A stretch of DNA of 64,000 bases, from positions 64,001 through 128,000 of the forward strand of contig JAJDDQ010000078.1 of the NCBI GenBank assembly GCA_029260215.1, written 5' to 3'. Each line of letters starts with the position of its first letter. The stretch's first letter is position 1. Below the pieces are notes generated by a model that searched no databases, was not told the DNA's origin, and worked only from the letters and a program-made list of their open reading frames with translations. Of the stretch, positions 1-8,620 are shown piece by piece. The position numbers and the translations under genes are program-made. The DNA comes from Phycisphaerae bacterium. Lineage in GTDB: Bacteria; Planctomycetota; Phycisphaerae; UBA1845.

Positions 1-1136
1 ATTATGACCGACGCCCCGGTGTCGGCTGCGAAGTTCGCCAGCGCGTTGTAATAACGCATGGACTCCGTCCGCGCGAACCGAAAGTAGCCGTTGAGCAAGT
101 CCTCGGGCTTCGCTTCCAGAAACTCCCGATTCAAATAAAGGTATGACCAAGCCGTCTCGGGAAGCAGGAAAATATCCGGCTGACCCGCCTGCTCCGCCTG
201 TTTCATCATGTCGAAATACGCGCTCGCCTTCTCGCGATGGCCCGGCTGATCCTGCGCCAATTCAGCGTCCGTGTAGTTCGGATAATCGTGTTGAAGAACC
301 GCAACCCGAGGCCCCGCGCTCAAAGTATTTTCACCAAGCCGATGCCAGCCGTAAGCAAGCGTAGCCCCCAGAAGCACACCGGCCGTCGCTACACCAACGC
401 GTGCCCGACGCACCTGCCCGATGCGCGTTCGTGTTCCCCGCTCACCCCAATAGGCAAAGATCGCATCCGCGATGGCACCGTTGAACGCAGCCAGAACGAA
501 CGACACGCCGTACGCACCGACCAGATCGCTGATTTGAATCATAGGAAGCACGGAATGCTGGCTGTGCGACAAGAACAACCACGGAAATGCGATGTACCCC
601 AGCGATCGCAGGTACTCAACACCAACCCACACCACGGGAAACGCGATCGCAAGCGGCAGCCGACGGCGACGCACCGCATGTCGCAAAGGCCAGGCAGCAA
701 ACGCATAGTAAAGACCGAGGTACAACGACAGCACGATGTACCCCGGTTCCGTCGAATGGCCTATCCAGCGAATCTCGATGAGGTGGTACACCGAGCCGAG
801 CAGCCAGGACACAAAGTAAACCCGGCGCGCCTTGGCAGTCCCGCCGACCACCATCAGCCAAGGCACCATGCTTCCGTAAGCCAGAAACCAAATGCCCTTG
901 GGTGCATTAATGAAGCAATTCAATACCAGCCAAACCGCACACAGCACGAAGATGGGCCAAACGCTGTAGAACTGAAAACCCAGGTGCGACGGTTGGGCTT
1001 GGGGGTCGCGCTTGCGCGCAGGCCTCCTCGGATCGACCCGGCTGGCTGATGCAGCGCTCGCAAATTCGCGAGGCACCTTGCCGCGACCGTCGCGCGATCG
1101 ATCCGATTTGTCCAAAGCCCGCGCCGTCTTGCTCAT
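1..1136 (-). CDS. lnt: apolipoprotein N-acyltransferase, C-terminus outside window
   Basis: This gene transfers the third acyl chain onto the N-terminal cysteine of lipoproteins in the inner membrane. Its 3' end lies beyond base 1, so only about 378 codons are visible. A hydrophilic N-terminus of about 45 residues is followed by several membrane segments, including LVGAYGVSFVLA, typical of the Lnt family. The nitrilase-like domain then begins at RVAVLQHDYPNY. LPETAW near residue 327 carries the first catalytic glutamate; the catalytic Lys and Cys would lie outside the window. The start chosen is the ATG at 1136-1134 (MSKTARALDK). Many lipoproteins encoded nearby are potential substrates. The family assignment is firm; the exact start is less so. 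Confidence 0.93.
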   Translation of the reverse strand, partial: MSKTARALDKSDRSRDGRGKVPREFASAASASRVDPRRPARKRDPQAQPSHLGFQFYSVWPIFVLCAVWLVLNCFINAPKGIWFLAYGSMVPWLMVVGGTAKARRVYFVSWLLGSVYHLIEIRWIGHSTEPGYIVLSLYLGLYYAFAAWPLRHAVRRRRLPLAIAFPVVWVGVEYLRSLGYIAFPWLFLSHSQHSVLPMIQISDLVGAYGVSFVLAAFNGAIADAIFAYWGERGTRTRIGQVRRARVGVATAGVLLGATLAYGWHRLGENTLSAGPRVAVLQHDYPNYTDAELAQDQPGHREKASAYFDMMKQAEQAGQPDIFLLPETAWSYLYLNREFLEAKPEDLLNGYFRFARTESMRYYNALANFAADTGASVI

Positions 1137-1157
1137 AAATCCGCGCCCGATGAAAAA

Positions 1158-1266
1158 GTGTGGCACGGGGTTTGTAACCCGTGTCTTCATCGCAAAACTC
1201 CATCGTTCACACCGTGTAGAAAACCGGTGCCACCCGGAGAGCCTACGTTTTTCAACAGGCTGCTAC
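1158..1266. repeat. palindromic intergenic repeat next to moeA stop
   Basis: GTGTGGCACGGGG-TTTGTAA-CCCGTG (1158-1182) forms a short GC-rich hairpin. Some 70 bases on, the sequence TTCAACAGGCTGCTA (1251-1265), read on the minus strand, is TAGCAGCCTGTTGAA and contains the moeA stop codon. The same two modules, a TAGCAGSCTGYTGAA box on a stop codon and the GTGTGGCACGGG hairpin, recur after metF near 4969-5010. This is a dispersed intergenic repeat of unknown function. Confidence 0.6.
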
Positions 1267-2501
1267 AACAGCAGAACTAGAACGTCGTCGCCGTCGCACG
1301 CCTCAGCCTCACCGGCACGCCGAACCAGCAGTCCATTGGCTCCGACCAGACCGAACGGATCACCCGACCCCTGCCACGCAATCCTCGTCGCCCGGAGCGT
1401 TCCACTCTCATCCGCCGCCACACGAACGGGAGTATAACTCGACCGATCGCGTGCGGCTTTGCACGTCCCGTTCAATCTGGCCCGCATCCGATCGAAACCC
1501 AACATCGGCAAGCCTTGCAGTCGCAACAGTGCAGGATGCACGAACAGCCGAAACGCAACGAATGCGCTCACCGGATTGCCCGGCAACCCGAACACACACG
1601 TGCCGTCGTCCGTCACGCCGAACAGCGTCGGTTTGCCCGGTTTTATCGCCACCTTGCGAAACACAAAACGCACGCCGCACGACGCGAGCATCTCGGGCAC
1701 AAAATCGAACGCGCCCATCGATATGCCGCCGGACAGACAAAGCACGTCCGCACCCACCAAGCCCGCCCGGATCACGCCCGCCAAAGCGTCCCGGTCGTCG
1801 CCCACGACGTCGACACCCGTACACATTCCGCCGCTTCGGACAATCAGAGATTCCAGCATCGGGCCGTTGGAATTTCGAATTTGTGCGCCCGACGGATTGG
1901 CTGACACATCGACCAACTCGTCACCCGTCACCAGGACCGCCACCCTCGGCCGCCCATACACTTCAATGTCGGCTGCACCCGCCGCAGCCGCGACGGCGAT
2001 TTCGCCCGGTCCCAGGGCTTGCCCAGTGTTCAGACACACCGAACCAGCCGAAACGTACGTCGCACGCTTCACGATGTTGGTCCCGCGCGCAACGGCTGAC
2101 ATGACCCGCACGACGTCACCTTCCGATTCCGTATCCTCCACGCGAACGACCGCGTCCGCCCCTTGCGGAACGGGCGCACCGGTATTGATCTGAATCGCCT
2201 GACCGGACCGAAGCGCAACATCGCTTTCGTGGCCAGCCCCCACCGCCCCAACGTGCTTCAATGTCACGCATCGACCGGCCGCCGCATCCGAGATGTCCTC
2301 TGCCCGCACCGCGTACCCGTCCATCGCAGCCTTGTCGAATGGCGGGTAGTCCAAGTCGCACACCAAGGGTTGAGCCAACACCCGCCCAAGCGCATCACGC
2401 AGAGGCACAGCCTCGCTCGCCCCGGGCGAAACGTGCTCCAGCACGCGCCCAAGCGCTTCATCCACAGAAATGAGTCGAGACACAGCAGCCATCAACCCCA
2501 T
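1263..2501 (-). CDS. moeA: molybdopterin molybdenumtransferase
   Basis: MoeA inserts molybdate into adenylylated molybdopterin, the last step of molybdenum cofactor synthesis in the cytoplasm. The protein has the family signatures in order: DYPPFDKAAMDGYAVRA near the N-terminus, INTGAPVPQGADAVVRVED, the MoCF-binding core with VLVTGDELV and LSGGISMG, and GLPGNPVSAFVAF towards the C-terminus. With the ATG at 2501 the protein is 412 residues, the normal MoeA length, and GAGGGGGAGA precedes it. An in-frame ATG at 2492 is possible. An upstream ATG at 2543 would overlap the likely promoter of the divergent gene at 2576 and is less likely. No other cofactor gene lies beside it here. Confidence 0.95.
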   Translation of the reverse strand: MGLMAAVSRLISVDEALGRVLEHVSPGASEAVPLRDALGRVLAQPLVCDLDYPPFDKAAMDGYAVRAEDISDAAAGRCVTLKHVGAVGAGHESDVALRSGQAIQINTGAPVPQGADAVVRVEDTESEGDVVRVMSAVARGTNIVKRATYVSAGSVCLNTGQALGPGEIAVAAAAGAADIEVYGRPRVAVLVTGDELVDVSANPSGAQIRNSNGPMLESLIVRSGGMCTGVDVVGDDRDALAGVIRAGLVGADVLCLSGGISMGAFDFVPEMLASCGVRFVFRKVAIKPGKPTLFGVTDDGTCVFGLPGNPVSAFVAFRLFVHPALLRLQGLPMLGFDRMRARLNGTCKAARDRSSYTPVRVAADESGTLRATRIAWQGSGDPFGLVGANGLLVRRAGEAEACDGDDVLVLLL

Positions 2502-2537
2502 TCTCCCCCTCGCGCACCACGCGGTCAACGACGCCTC

Positions 2538-2566
2538 GTGCATCGAAGCGACCGGCGCGGTACAAT
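2538..2566 (+). promoter_or_regulatory. candidate promoter of the C45 hydrolase gene
   Basis: TACAAT at 2561-2566 is a good -10 box; GTGCAT at 2538-2543 is a weak -35 box at 17-bp spacing. Transcription would begin about 2573, only a few bases before the ATG at 2576. No Shine-Dalgarno sequence is visible, so the mRNA may be leaderless. This is inference from sequence alone. Confidence 0.4.
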
Positions 2567-2575
2567 CCAGACATC

Positions 2576-3787
2576 ATGACGAAAACAAACACACGATCGT
2601 TTCGATACGCGGGTCTCGCGACACTGTTCCTGGCCGCAGCCGTCTTCGCCGAACCAGCTGTCAACGGCAGGATTGAGTCGATCGGCTCGATTCCAACCCT
2701 CCGCGTCTGGGGCAGCTACGACGAAATGGGCTACGCCCACGGATACCTGCTGGCCGACAAGATCGTCGGAGGGCTTGACGACGTTCTCTTCACTTTCTTC
2801 CGCGAGAAGCCCGAACAATACGGTCCGATCCGCGACGCACTGCTCAAGCACATCGACACACCGGCCAACGCCCGGAAGGAAATCCACGCCATCTACAACG
2901 GCATCGTCGCCGTCAAAGGCCAAACGCCGAAGTTGGAACAGTTAGGCCGACCGCTCGAAGCGGCCGACCTGTTCTACTTCAACGCGCTGGACACGATCCG
3001 CGCATTCGGATGCTCAGGGTTCACCGTGTGGGGAGACGCAGCCGGCGGCAAGGGCGTGATTACGACGCGAAACTTCGATTTCGCACCGTTCACCAAGCGC
3101 GTGGTCCAGAATCAGATGATCATCGTGCGCCAACCGACCGGCAAACACCCCGTCGCCTCCATCGCCTGGCCCGGATACGTCGGGGCCTACACCGGAATCA
3201 ACAGCACCGGCGTCGCAGCCTTCATGCATGACGGCAACGCCCCCCGCGTTCGCAAGCCTCAGGGTCGCTACACCCCAATTGCACTACGCCTCGCGGAAAT
3301 GCTCGAGGTCGTGACCCCGCGCACCGCCCACACCAAAACCGGCCAATCCCTCAGCAAGACCAACACCGCCTTCAGCTACATGGTCAGACTCGTTTTGCCC
3401 AAGCTGCCCGATATCGACGAGGTGCCGCTGACCGTCTACCGCATCGACCCCTACGGCCTGACGGCTACGCCGTTCGAAAACGATCGCTGCATCACCACGA
3501 ATCACTACGTCGGGGACACGCGGCACAAGTCCTATCCCGACACCGAACGCCGCTACAAGACACTCGAAGACGCCCTGAAAAACCCCGTTACGAGCACATC
3601 CGCGTGGGCGTCCCTTGATGCGGTCTCCGCGAACTCCATCGGTTTGCTCACGTTGCACGCACTGGTCTACTACCCCAACGAAGAGCGTCTCGAACTCGCC
3701 GTCGCCACCTGGACGGACCACACCACGCCGGCAACCCGAAACCCGCGTACAAACGTGACCTTCAAGGAGCTGTTCGCGAAGAAGTAG
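2576..3787 (+). CDS. secreted C45-family Ntn hydrolase/acyltransferase
   Basis: A 403-residue protein of the peptidase C45 (acyl-CoA:6-aminopenicillanate acyltransferase-like) family of N-terminal-nucleophile hydrolases. A Sec signal (FRYAGLATLFLAAAVFA, about residues 9-25) places it outside the cytoplasm. The prodomain contains GSYDEMGYAHGYLLAD. The likely nucleophile is Cys146 in AFGCSGFTVWG, followed by TRNFDF, as in autocatalytically cleaved members. Family members hydrolyse or transfer acyl groups on amides; the substrate here cannot be read from sequence. The gene is divergent from moeA and stands alone. The family call is confident; the reaction is not. Confidence 0.85.
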   Translation: MTKTNTRSFRYAGLATLFLAAAVFAEPAVNGRIESIGSIPTLRVWGSYDEMGYAHGYLLADKIVGGLDDVLFTFFREKPEQYGPIRDALLKHIDTPANARKEIHAIYNGIVAVKGQTPKLEQLGRPLEAADLFYFNALDTIRAFGCSGFTVWGDAAGGKGVITTRNFDFAPFTKRVVQNQMIIVRQPTGKHPVASIAWPGYVGAYTGINSTGVAAFMHDGNAPRVRKPQGRYTPIALRLAEMLEVVTPRTAHTKTGQSLSKTNTAFSYMVRLVLPKLPDIDEVPLTVYRIDPYGLTATPFENDRCITTNHYVGDTRHKSYPDTERRYKTLEDALKNPVTSTSAWASLDAVSANSIGLLTLHALVYYPNEERLELAVATWTDHTTPATRNPRTNVTFKELFAKK

Positions 3788-4086
3788 CGGCCCATCAGGC
3801 GCGCCGACGGATGCTCAGATGCTGGCCCCACAGTATTCGCCCCGGTATTCGCTCGGATGTTTTCCCTGGCGGGTTGCTATAACTTCTTGTTCTTAATAGA
3901 CTTGCAGGATGAATTGCTCAATACTGGACTTTTCGGCTTTACGGGCGATTCGGGGAACCCTGCCGCGACAGCCGATACACAATAGAACCACAGTGGATGG
4001 TCGGGCAGGAAATCGAAGCCTAGGATTACTCGGCGGCACGCGATGCGACGTCGCGTTCAGACAACAGACAGGATCGGCAGCAGCAC
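3788..4086 (+). promoter_or_regulatory. metF upstream region with candidate promoter
   Basis: These 299 bases contain no convincing gene. TTGCTA (3874-3879) and TAGACT (3897-3902), spaced 17 bp apart, form a plausible sigma-70 promoter, giving a 5' leader of about 175 bases before metF. I looked for a SAM or SAH riboswitch fold and could not recognise one. Confidence 0.35.
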
Positions 4087-4968
4087 ATGAGAATTCGCGA
4101 CATACTCGATGAACAACACGCGACGCTTTCTTTCGAGTTTTTTCCGCCCAAGTCCGATATCGGCTTCTGGGATCTTTACCGGACGATCGAAGCCCTCAAG
4201 CCGCTCGAACCCTCCTACATCTCCGTGACCTACGGCGCCGGCGGCAGCACAAGATCCAAAACCGTCGATCTCGTTCAACGCATCAAGAACGACATCAAGA
4301 TCGAATCGATGGCCCACATCACCTGCGTGGGCGCGTCGAAAAAGGAAATCGCCGAAGTCCTGGACGAATTCAAAGCAAACGGAATGGAGAATGTGCTCGC
4401 CCTCCGCGGTGATCCGCCCCAAGGCCAGGAAAAGTTCGTCGCGACCGAAGGCGGGTTTGCCTACGCCGACGAACTCGTCAGCTTCCTCCGCGAACGCTAC
4501 GACTTTTGCGTGGGGGCAGCCTGCTATCCCGAAAAACACCCCGAAGCCCCCGACGCTGCCACCGATCTTGACAACCTCAAGCGCAAGGTGGACGCGGGCG
4601 TGGACTTTCTCATCACCCAGCTTTTCTTCAACAACGATGATTTCTTCGCATTTCGCGATCGGGTCGCCGCCGCCGGCATCGACGTGCCCATCATCGCCGG
4701 CATCATGCCCGTGCAGAGCGTCAAACAGGTAAAACGATTCACGCAGATGTGCGGGGCGGGCATCCCCAAGGACTTACTCCGCAAGATCGAAGCCGTCGAG
4801 GACGATCCCGAAGCAGTCCGCCACGTGGGCAGCTACCACGCCACCGAACAGTGCAACGCGTTGATCGAAAACGGCGTCGCGGGCATCCACTTCTACACCC
4901 TCAACAAATCGACGGCCACGCGGGCGATTTTCCAACAGATCAAGCACCAGCTACACGTCTCTTCGTAG
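4087..4968 (+). CDS. metF: methylenetetrahydrofolate reductase
   Basis: MetF reduces 5,10-methylene-THF to 5-methyl-THF with FAD, supplying the methyl group for methionine synthesis in the cytoplasm. The 293-residue protein has the expected single TIM-barrel domain. It opens with LSFEFFPPKSD, including the catalytic-region glutamate, then has SVTYGAGGSTR, LALRGDPP, GAACYPEKHPE, the LITQLFFNND strand and PIIAGIMPV. It ends with GIHFYTLNKS, a signature of the bacterial enzyme. The gene appears monocistronic; its stop codon is inside a dispersed repeat box. The Shine-Dalgarno sequence is weak (AGGA about 14 bases upstream). Confidence 0.97.
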   Translation: MRIRDILDEQHATLSFEFFPPKSDIGFWDLYRTIEALKPLEPSYISVTYGAGGSTRSKTVDLVQRIKNDIKIESMAHITCVGASKKEIAEVLDEFKANGMENVLALRGDPPQGQEKFVATEGGFAYADELVSFLRERYDFCVGAACYPEKHPEAPDAATDLDNLKRKVDAGVDFLITQLFFNNDDFFAFRDRVAAAGIDVPIIAGIMPVQSVKQVKRFTQMCGAGIPKDLLRKIEAVEDDPEAVRHVGSYHATEQCNALIENGVAGIHFYTLNKSTATRAIFQQIKHQLHVSS

Positions 4969-5010
4969 CAGGCTGCTGAATATGTGTGGCACGGGGGGTT
5001 TGCAACCCGT
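4969..5010. repeat. second copy of the stop-codon/hairpin repeat
   Basis: TAGCAGGCTGCTGAA begins at the metF stop codon (4966). GTGTGGCACGGGGGG-TTTGCAA-CCCGTGC follows at 4983-5010 and forms a hairpin. Both modules match those near 1158-1266, where the box also overlaps a stop codon (of moeA). The two copies are 3.7 kb apart and in the same overall order. Confidence 0.6.
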
Positions 5011-5036
5011 GCTGCCAACAGGCCGTCAGGCGAGGA

Positions 5037-6692
5037 CTACCGAACAGTAATCGTCGCCTCCGACTCAGCCATGTCCACGATCGTGTTGCGATCAACAATA
5101 TCTTCGGTGACCAGCTCCGGCTCCCGAACAGCCAACACGCGCAGGAATTTCGGCGGGAAAGCACGATAGCGAAGCCTGGCAGACACGCGAATCTCACCCA
5201 CAATGCCGCGCTCCGGCACTGGAACGTCATATGGCGCGATGAACGGCTTGAGCATGTCCAGCGAGTGCGAATTGTCCATGTGGTCCGCCAGCAGTGGATT
5301 GATCACAACCTCCCATCGGCCGTCCTCATGAACACGGATGAACTCGTTCTGGAAGTTGGTGATACCGAGATTCACCTCAGGTCTCTGGTCATGATCCGGC
5401 CCCAGATCAAACTGCGTGTCGAACGACTCAATATCGACCGTGAACTTGTGATCGTACAAGTCCTCGTCATCGAGCAGCCCATCGGGTTCCATCTCACCCG
5501 TCTCCGGATGAGCGGAATCGCGCAGATAGCCCGATTCGTAGATAAGCCCGGCGTCGTCCTCGACGATTAACTCGACCCACACCTGCCGCTCCTGCGAAAA
5601 ACCGGACGGCACGCGATGGCCAGCACCGACGTTGGTCACGACAACCTTGATCGGAATCACATCAGCGTCGGCTGATATCGAATCCGGCGTCCCTTCGAGT
5701 GTCAACCAGCAGGCCGCACGCAGCATCTGCTCACGTCGCTGAATCTGTCCCTTGGGAAACCCGAATTCATCAATTTCGTCCGAATCGATATTCGGAAACC
5801 GCGGATCGTCGATCAAGGGAACCGAAACGGCTGTAAACGCGTGAATCGCGTGCGGGCGATCCGGATTGCGGAAACCCGTGCCGAGGTTCATCGTCGGGAA
5901 CACACCCGGTGCTGTCTGTGGATACAGCGACATGTGGCAGTCCTGACAGCGGACGACTTTTCCATACGGATTGTCCGTCGTCGCGTAAGGCCCCTCCAGC
6001 CATTCGGTGAACAAGTTTTCCAATCGCTGAAACGGCTCACCAGTCACAACGTCGGGCAACGGAATCCGCACGTCGTGACACGCACCGCAGAACTCGGGCG
6101 AGGTCAGAAAGTCCGAACCCATAGAGCTGTGGTAGGCATTTTCCGCCGGTTCCCAAATCGGCCCGTACTTGGTGTCGCCCGGCTCGAACAACAGCGACAT
6201 GTTCGCGATACCATCCTTGAGCAAGCTGCCTTCAATGTCCGGACCGCTCACCGTATGGCAGAAGTCGCAACTCAACCCTTCCTGGCTGACCGGCGTCAGG
6301 AAATCTCGCGCGGGTCCGGCAGAGGATTCATCAACGTAATCGGGCAGTTCGCCGTTGAACACGCCGGTAGGAGAATGGCATTGGATGCAAAAGTTCGGCT
6401 CCACTCCATTGGGCGCGAAGCCTCCTTCCGTGAGCTTCTGCATGGTCAATTCAAAGGCATTGAACACCGGGCTGATGGCCGCATAATGCATGACCGATCC
6501 CTGCCACTCCTCGAGATGCCTCGGGTGACAAGTACCGCAAACCTGAGGCTCGTTGAATCGTGCGGAAACGTCAGGACCGACGCCTGCGCCCACTGGCCCA
6601 TCCGTCGCTGCATCGGGCACTTCGAAACCGCACCCAACGAACGAAAAGACCGCCGTCAGGACAAAACTGGAATACAGAACAACACGTCTCAC
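5037..6692 (-). CDS. five-haem c-type cytochrome, probable lipoprotein
   Basis: A 551-residue exported electron-carrier protein with five CxxCH haem-attachment motifs, all in the first half: CGTCH near residue 52, CIQCH 102, CDFCH 142, CGACH 202 and CQDCH 249. The last 300 residues contain none and look like a beta-rich domain (VTNVGAGHRVPSG, VWVELIVEDDAG). The N-terminus has a hydrophobic segment ending FSFVGC, a lipobox-like site. The GTG at 6692 is preferred because GGAGGGGGTAGG lies just upstream; an in-frame ATG exists at 6719. The layout resembles multihaem cytochromes of the c554/perchlorate-cytochrome type seen in planctomycetes. The redox partner is unknown; no oxidoreductase gene is adjacent. 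Confidence 0.85.
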   Translation of the reverse strand: MRRVVLYSSFVLTAVFSFVGCGFEVPDAATDGPVGAGVGPDVSARFNEPQVCGTCHPRHLEEWQGSVMHYAAISPVFNAFELTMQKLTEGGFAPNGVEPNFCIQCHSPTGVFNGELPDYVDESSAGPARDFLTPVSQEGLSCDFCHTVSGPDIEGSLLKDGIANMSLLFEPGDTKYGPIWEPAENAYHSSMGSDFLTSPEFCGACHDVRIPLPDVVTGEPFQRLENLFTEWLEGPYATTDNPYGKVVRCQDCHMSLYPQTAPGVFPTMNLGTGFRNPDRPHAIHAFTAVSVPLIDDPRFPNIDSDEIDEFGFPKGQIQRREQMLRAACWLTLEGTPDSISADADVIPIKVVVTNVGAGHRVPSGFSQERQVWVELIVEDDAGLIYESGYLRDSAHPETGEMEPDGLLDDEDLYDHKFTVDIESFDTQFDLGPDHDQRPEVNLGITNFQNEFIRVHEDGRWEVVINPLLADHMDNSHSLDMLKPFIAPYDVPVPERGIVGEIRVSARLRYRAFPPKFLRVLAVREPELVTEDIVDRNTIVDMAESEATITVR

Positions 6693-6966
6693 GTTCCTAC
6701 CCCCTCCAACACACAGCAACCCCGCACCGCATATGGACGACCCGAATCAGCCCCCGACAACTTCTTCCGCCGCCGCTGAACCACCATCATAGTAAACGAC
6801 AAGTGTCGCGCCTACTCGTTATCCACGAGATCATGCACATTCAGTCTACGATTTCCACCCGGCGTTGGCCTGCCCCACCGCGGTTGTCCGCGTGACCGGT
6901 TTTCGGTAGCCTGTATCTTTCGCGGTGTCGCTTTTCGCAACGTAACTTACGGTGAAATTCAATCTT

Positions 6967-7488
6967 ATGGATCCCTCACGACAAGCCGACTGGATGAAAC
7001 TGCTGATCGCCACAGCCGTCGCACTCGTCGCTGGCGTGGCTATTGGGGCTTGGTTCACCCTCGACGACCGTCGCGAATTAAGTTCCACAATTGAGAAAAC
7101 ACGCACCCAACTGGACATCGCCACCGGCGAAAGCCGCATAAAGTCGGAAGCGATTGACGAAATCAACATCCGCCTCGACGGGCTATCGGACCGTCTCGCC
7201 GAGCTGGACTGGGCCATCACATGCATCCAGGACGGAGTCCGCCAGACCGACGAAGCCCTCACTGCCGCTTTGTCGTTCAACGGACTCGACGCACAACCGC
7301 AACCGATTATCCAACAGCCGCCACTGCCGACGGAAACCGCATCAGCCCAACCACAAACCGCCGCCGCAAAAACCGAACCGTCCGACGACCGCTGCACAGC
7401 CACAACACTACGCGGCACGCGCTGCTCCCGCCGGTCCAAGGCAAATGGCCGATGCTGGCAGCATCAGTTTGAAAACGACGAACCCTAA
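6967..7488 (+). CDS. membrane-anchored protein with C-terminal Cys/His cluster (DUF5763-like)
   Basis: About 173 residues. One N-terminal membrane segment (LLIATAVALVAGVAIGAWF) is followed by a predicted coiled coil (residues about 40-95) and a Pro/Gln-rich linker. The last 30 residues contain CTATTLRGTRCSRRSKANG followed by RCWQHQ. The spacing Cys-x8-Cys-x9-Cys-x2-His suggests a small metal-binding or structural motif of the DUF5763 type, found at protein termini in several bacterial groups. The ATG at 6967 was chosen; an in-frame GTG at 6952 is possible and neither has a clear ribosome site. An overlapping minus-strand frame (6846-7439) lacks such features and was set aside. Function unknown. 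Confidence 0.72.
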   Translation: MDPSRQADWMKLLIATAVALVAGVAIGAWFTLDDRRELSSTIEKTRTQLDIATGESRIKSEAIDEINIRLDGLSDRLAELDWAITCIQDGVRQTDEALTAALSFNGLDAQPQPIIQQPPLPTETASAQPQTAAAKTEPSDDRCTATTLRGTRCSRRSKANGRCWQHQFENDEP

Positions 7489-7516
7489 GAAACGCGCCGC
7501 GCGAATTGCAGACCAC

Positions 7517-8287
7517 ATGAGCGAACCAATCATCATCGAAACACAATCCCACGTAGGCATCGTCACGCTGAATCGCCCCGACGTGCTGAACGCACTCTCG
7601 CTGGACTTGATGACCAAGCTCGTCGACGCCCTCGAAGCGTTCGACGACGACAAAAACATCCACGTCATCGTCATTTCAGGCAGCGAGAAAGTCTGGGCCG
7701 CCGGGGCCGACATCAAAGACATGGCCAACGCGTCGGTCATCGACATGTACGAGCGCAACCAGTTCGCGCGATGGGAGCGGATCAAACGCATTCGCAAGCC
7801 GATCATCGCAGCCGTCAGCGGCTACGCACTTGGCGGCGGTTGCGAACTGGCCATGCACTGCGATGTCATCATCGCGTCCGAAACAGCCAAATTCGGGCAG
7901 CCGGAGATCAATATCGGCGTCATACCCGGTGCGGGCGGCACGCAGAGACTGACCAGAGCCATCGGCAAGTTCCGTGCGATGGACATGGTCCTCACCGGCC
8001 GCTTCATCACCGCGCACGAAGCCCATCGGTTCGGCTTGGTTTCCCGCGTGGTCCCGAAAGAGAACTTCCGCGAGTCAGCCCTGAAGCTCGCCCACGAGAT
8101 GGCCGCCCGAGCACCGATCGCGCTGCGCTTAGCCAAGGAAGCCGTCCTCAAAGCCGCCGAAACCTCGCTCAGCGAAGGACTCGAATACGAACGCAAGCTC
8201 TTCTACATGCTCTTCGCAACCGAAGACCAAAAAGAAGGCATGGCCGCCTTTCTCGAAAAACGCAAAGCCGACTACCGAGGGCGATAA
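7517..8287 (+). CDS. enoyl-CoA hydratase/isomerase family protein
   Basis: A 256-residue crotonase-fold protein, full length for the family. It would hydrate trans-2-enoyl-CoA in fatty-acid or amino-acid breakdown. AAGADIKDM forms the first half of the oxyanion hole. GYALGGGCELAMHCDVIIA forms the second. GQPEINIGVIPGAGGTQRL carries the two conserved glutamate positions used by true hydratases, and both are present. The ATG at 7517 begins 28 bases after the preceding gene, so co-transcription is possible. The specific substrate is not determinable; PaaF/FadB-like short-chain hydratase is the best guess. Confidence 0.92.
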   Translation: MSEPIIIETQSHVGIVTLNRPDVLNALSLDLMTKLVDALEAFDDDKNIHVIVISGSEKVWAAGADIKDMANASVIDMYERNQFARWERIKRIRKPIIAAVSGYALGGGCELAMHCDVIIASETAKFGQPEINIGVIPGAGGTQRLTRAIGKFRAMDMVLTGRFITAHEAHRFGLVSRVVPKENFRESALKLAHEMAARAPIALRLAKEAVLKAAETSLSEGLEYERKLFYMLFATEDQKEGMAAFLEKRKADYRGR

Positions 8288-8620
8288 CGCTGCTGCCAAT
8301 CGGGACTTACGGTTGGCGACAGGTCAGCCGTGTGCAATATCAATCCACTGCACGACAGCCGGAATCACAGGCTCCGAAAGCGCGATCGAGCCCAGCAACA
8401 GCGCATTGGGCACTTGGCGCACGCCAAACCACCATTTTCATTGCGGCCTTGGGCACCACCGCTTTTTTTCAGTGGATTGCGCGCGACCTCGATATTCTAT
8501 TCATGGTAGCAAGCAGGTGAAAGGCAAGCACGACGGTCGGGTTTCCGGTCACGCTGAGGGCATTCATGTGATTTCTTGACCTGACGGGGGGTGGGCCTAG
8601 TATTCCCCAAGGAAAATCAT
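8288..8620 (+). promoter_or_regulatory. intergenic region with promoter for the DUF255 gene
   Basis: No gene was recognised in these 333 bases. TTGACC (8576-8581) and TAGTAT (8598-8603), spaced 16 bp apart, form a strong sigma-70-type promoter. AAGGAAAATCAT precedes the ATG at 8621. The 5' leader would be about 10 bases. Confidence 0.6.

Noticed and set aside
1161-1176. TGGCAC-N5-TTGTA, resembling a sigma-54 promoter
   Set aside because: It is part of the dispersed palindrome, and the second copy has different spacing (N7), so it is not a conserved promoter.
3788-4086. Possible SAM or SAH riboswitch upstream of metF
   Set aside because: No conserved riboswitch core could be matched by eye; it needs a covariance-model search.
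6846-7439. Minus-strand frame opposite the coiled-coil membrane protein
   Set aside because: The plus strand has a membrane helix, coiled coil and Cys/His cluster; the minus frame has none.
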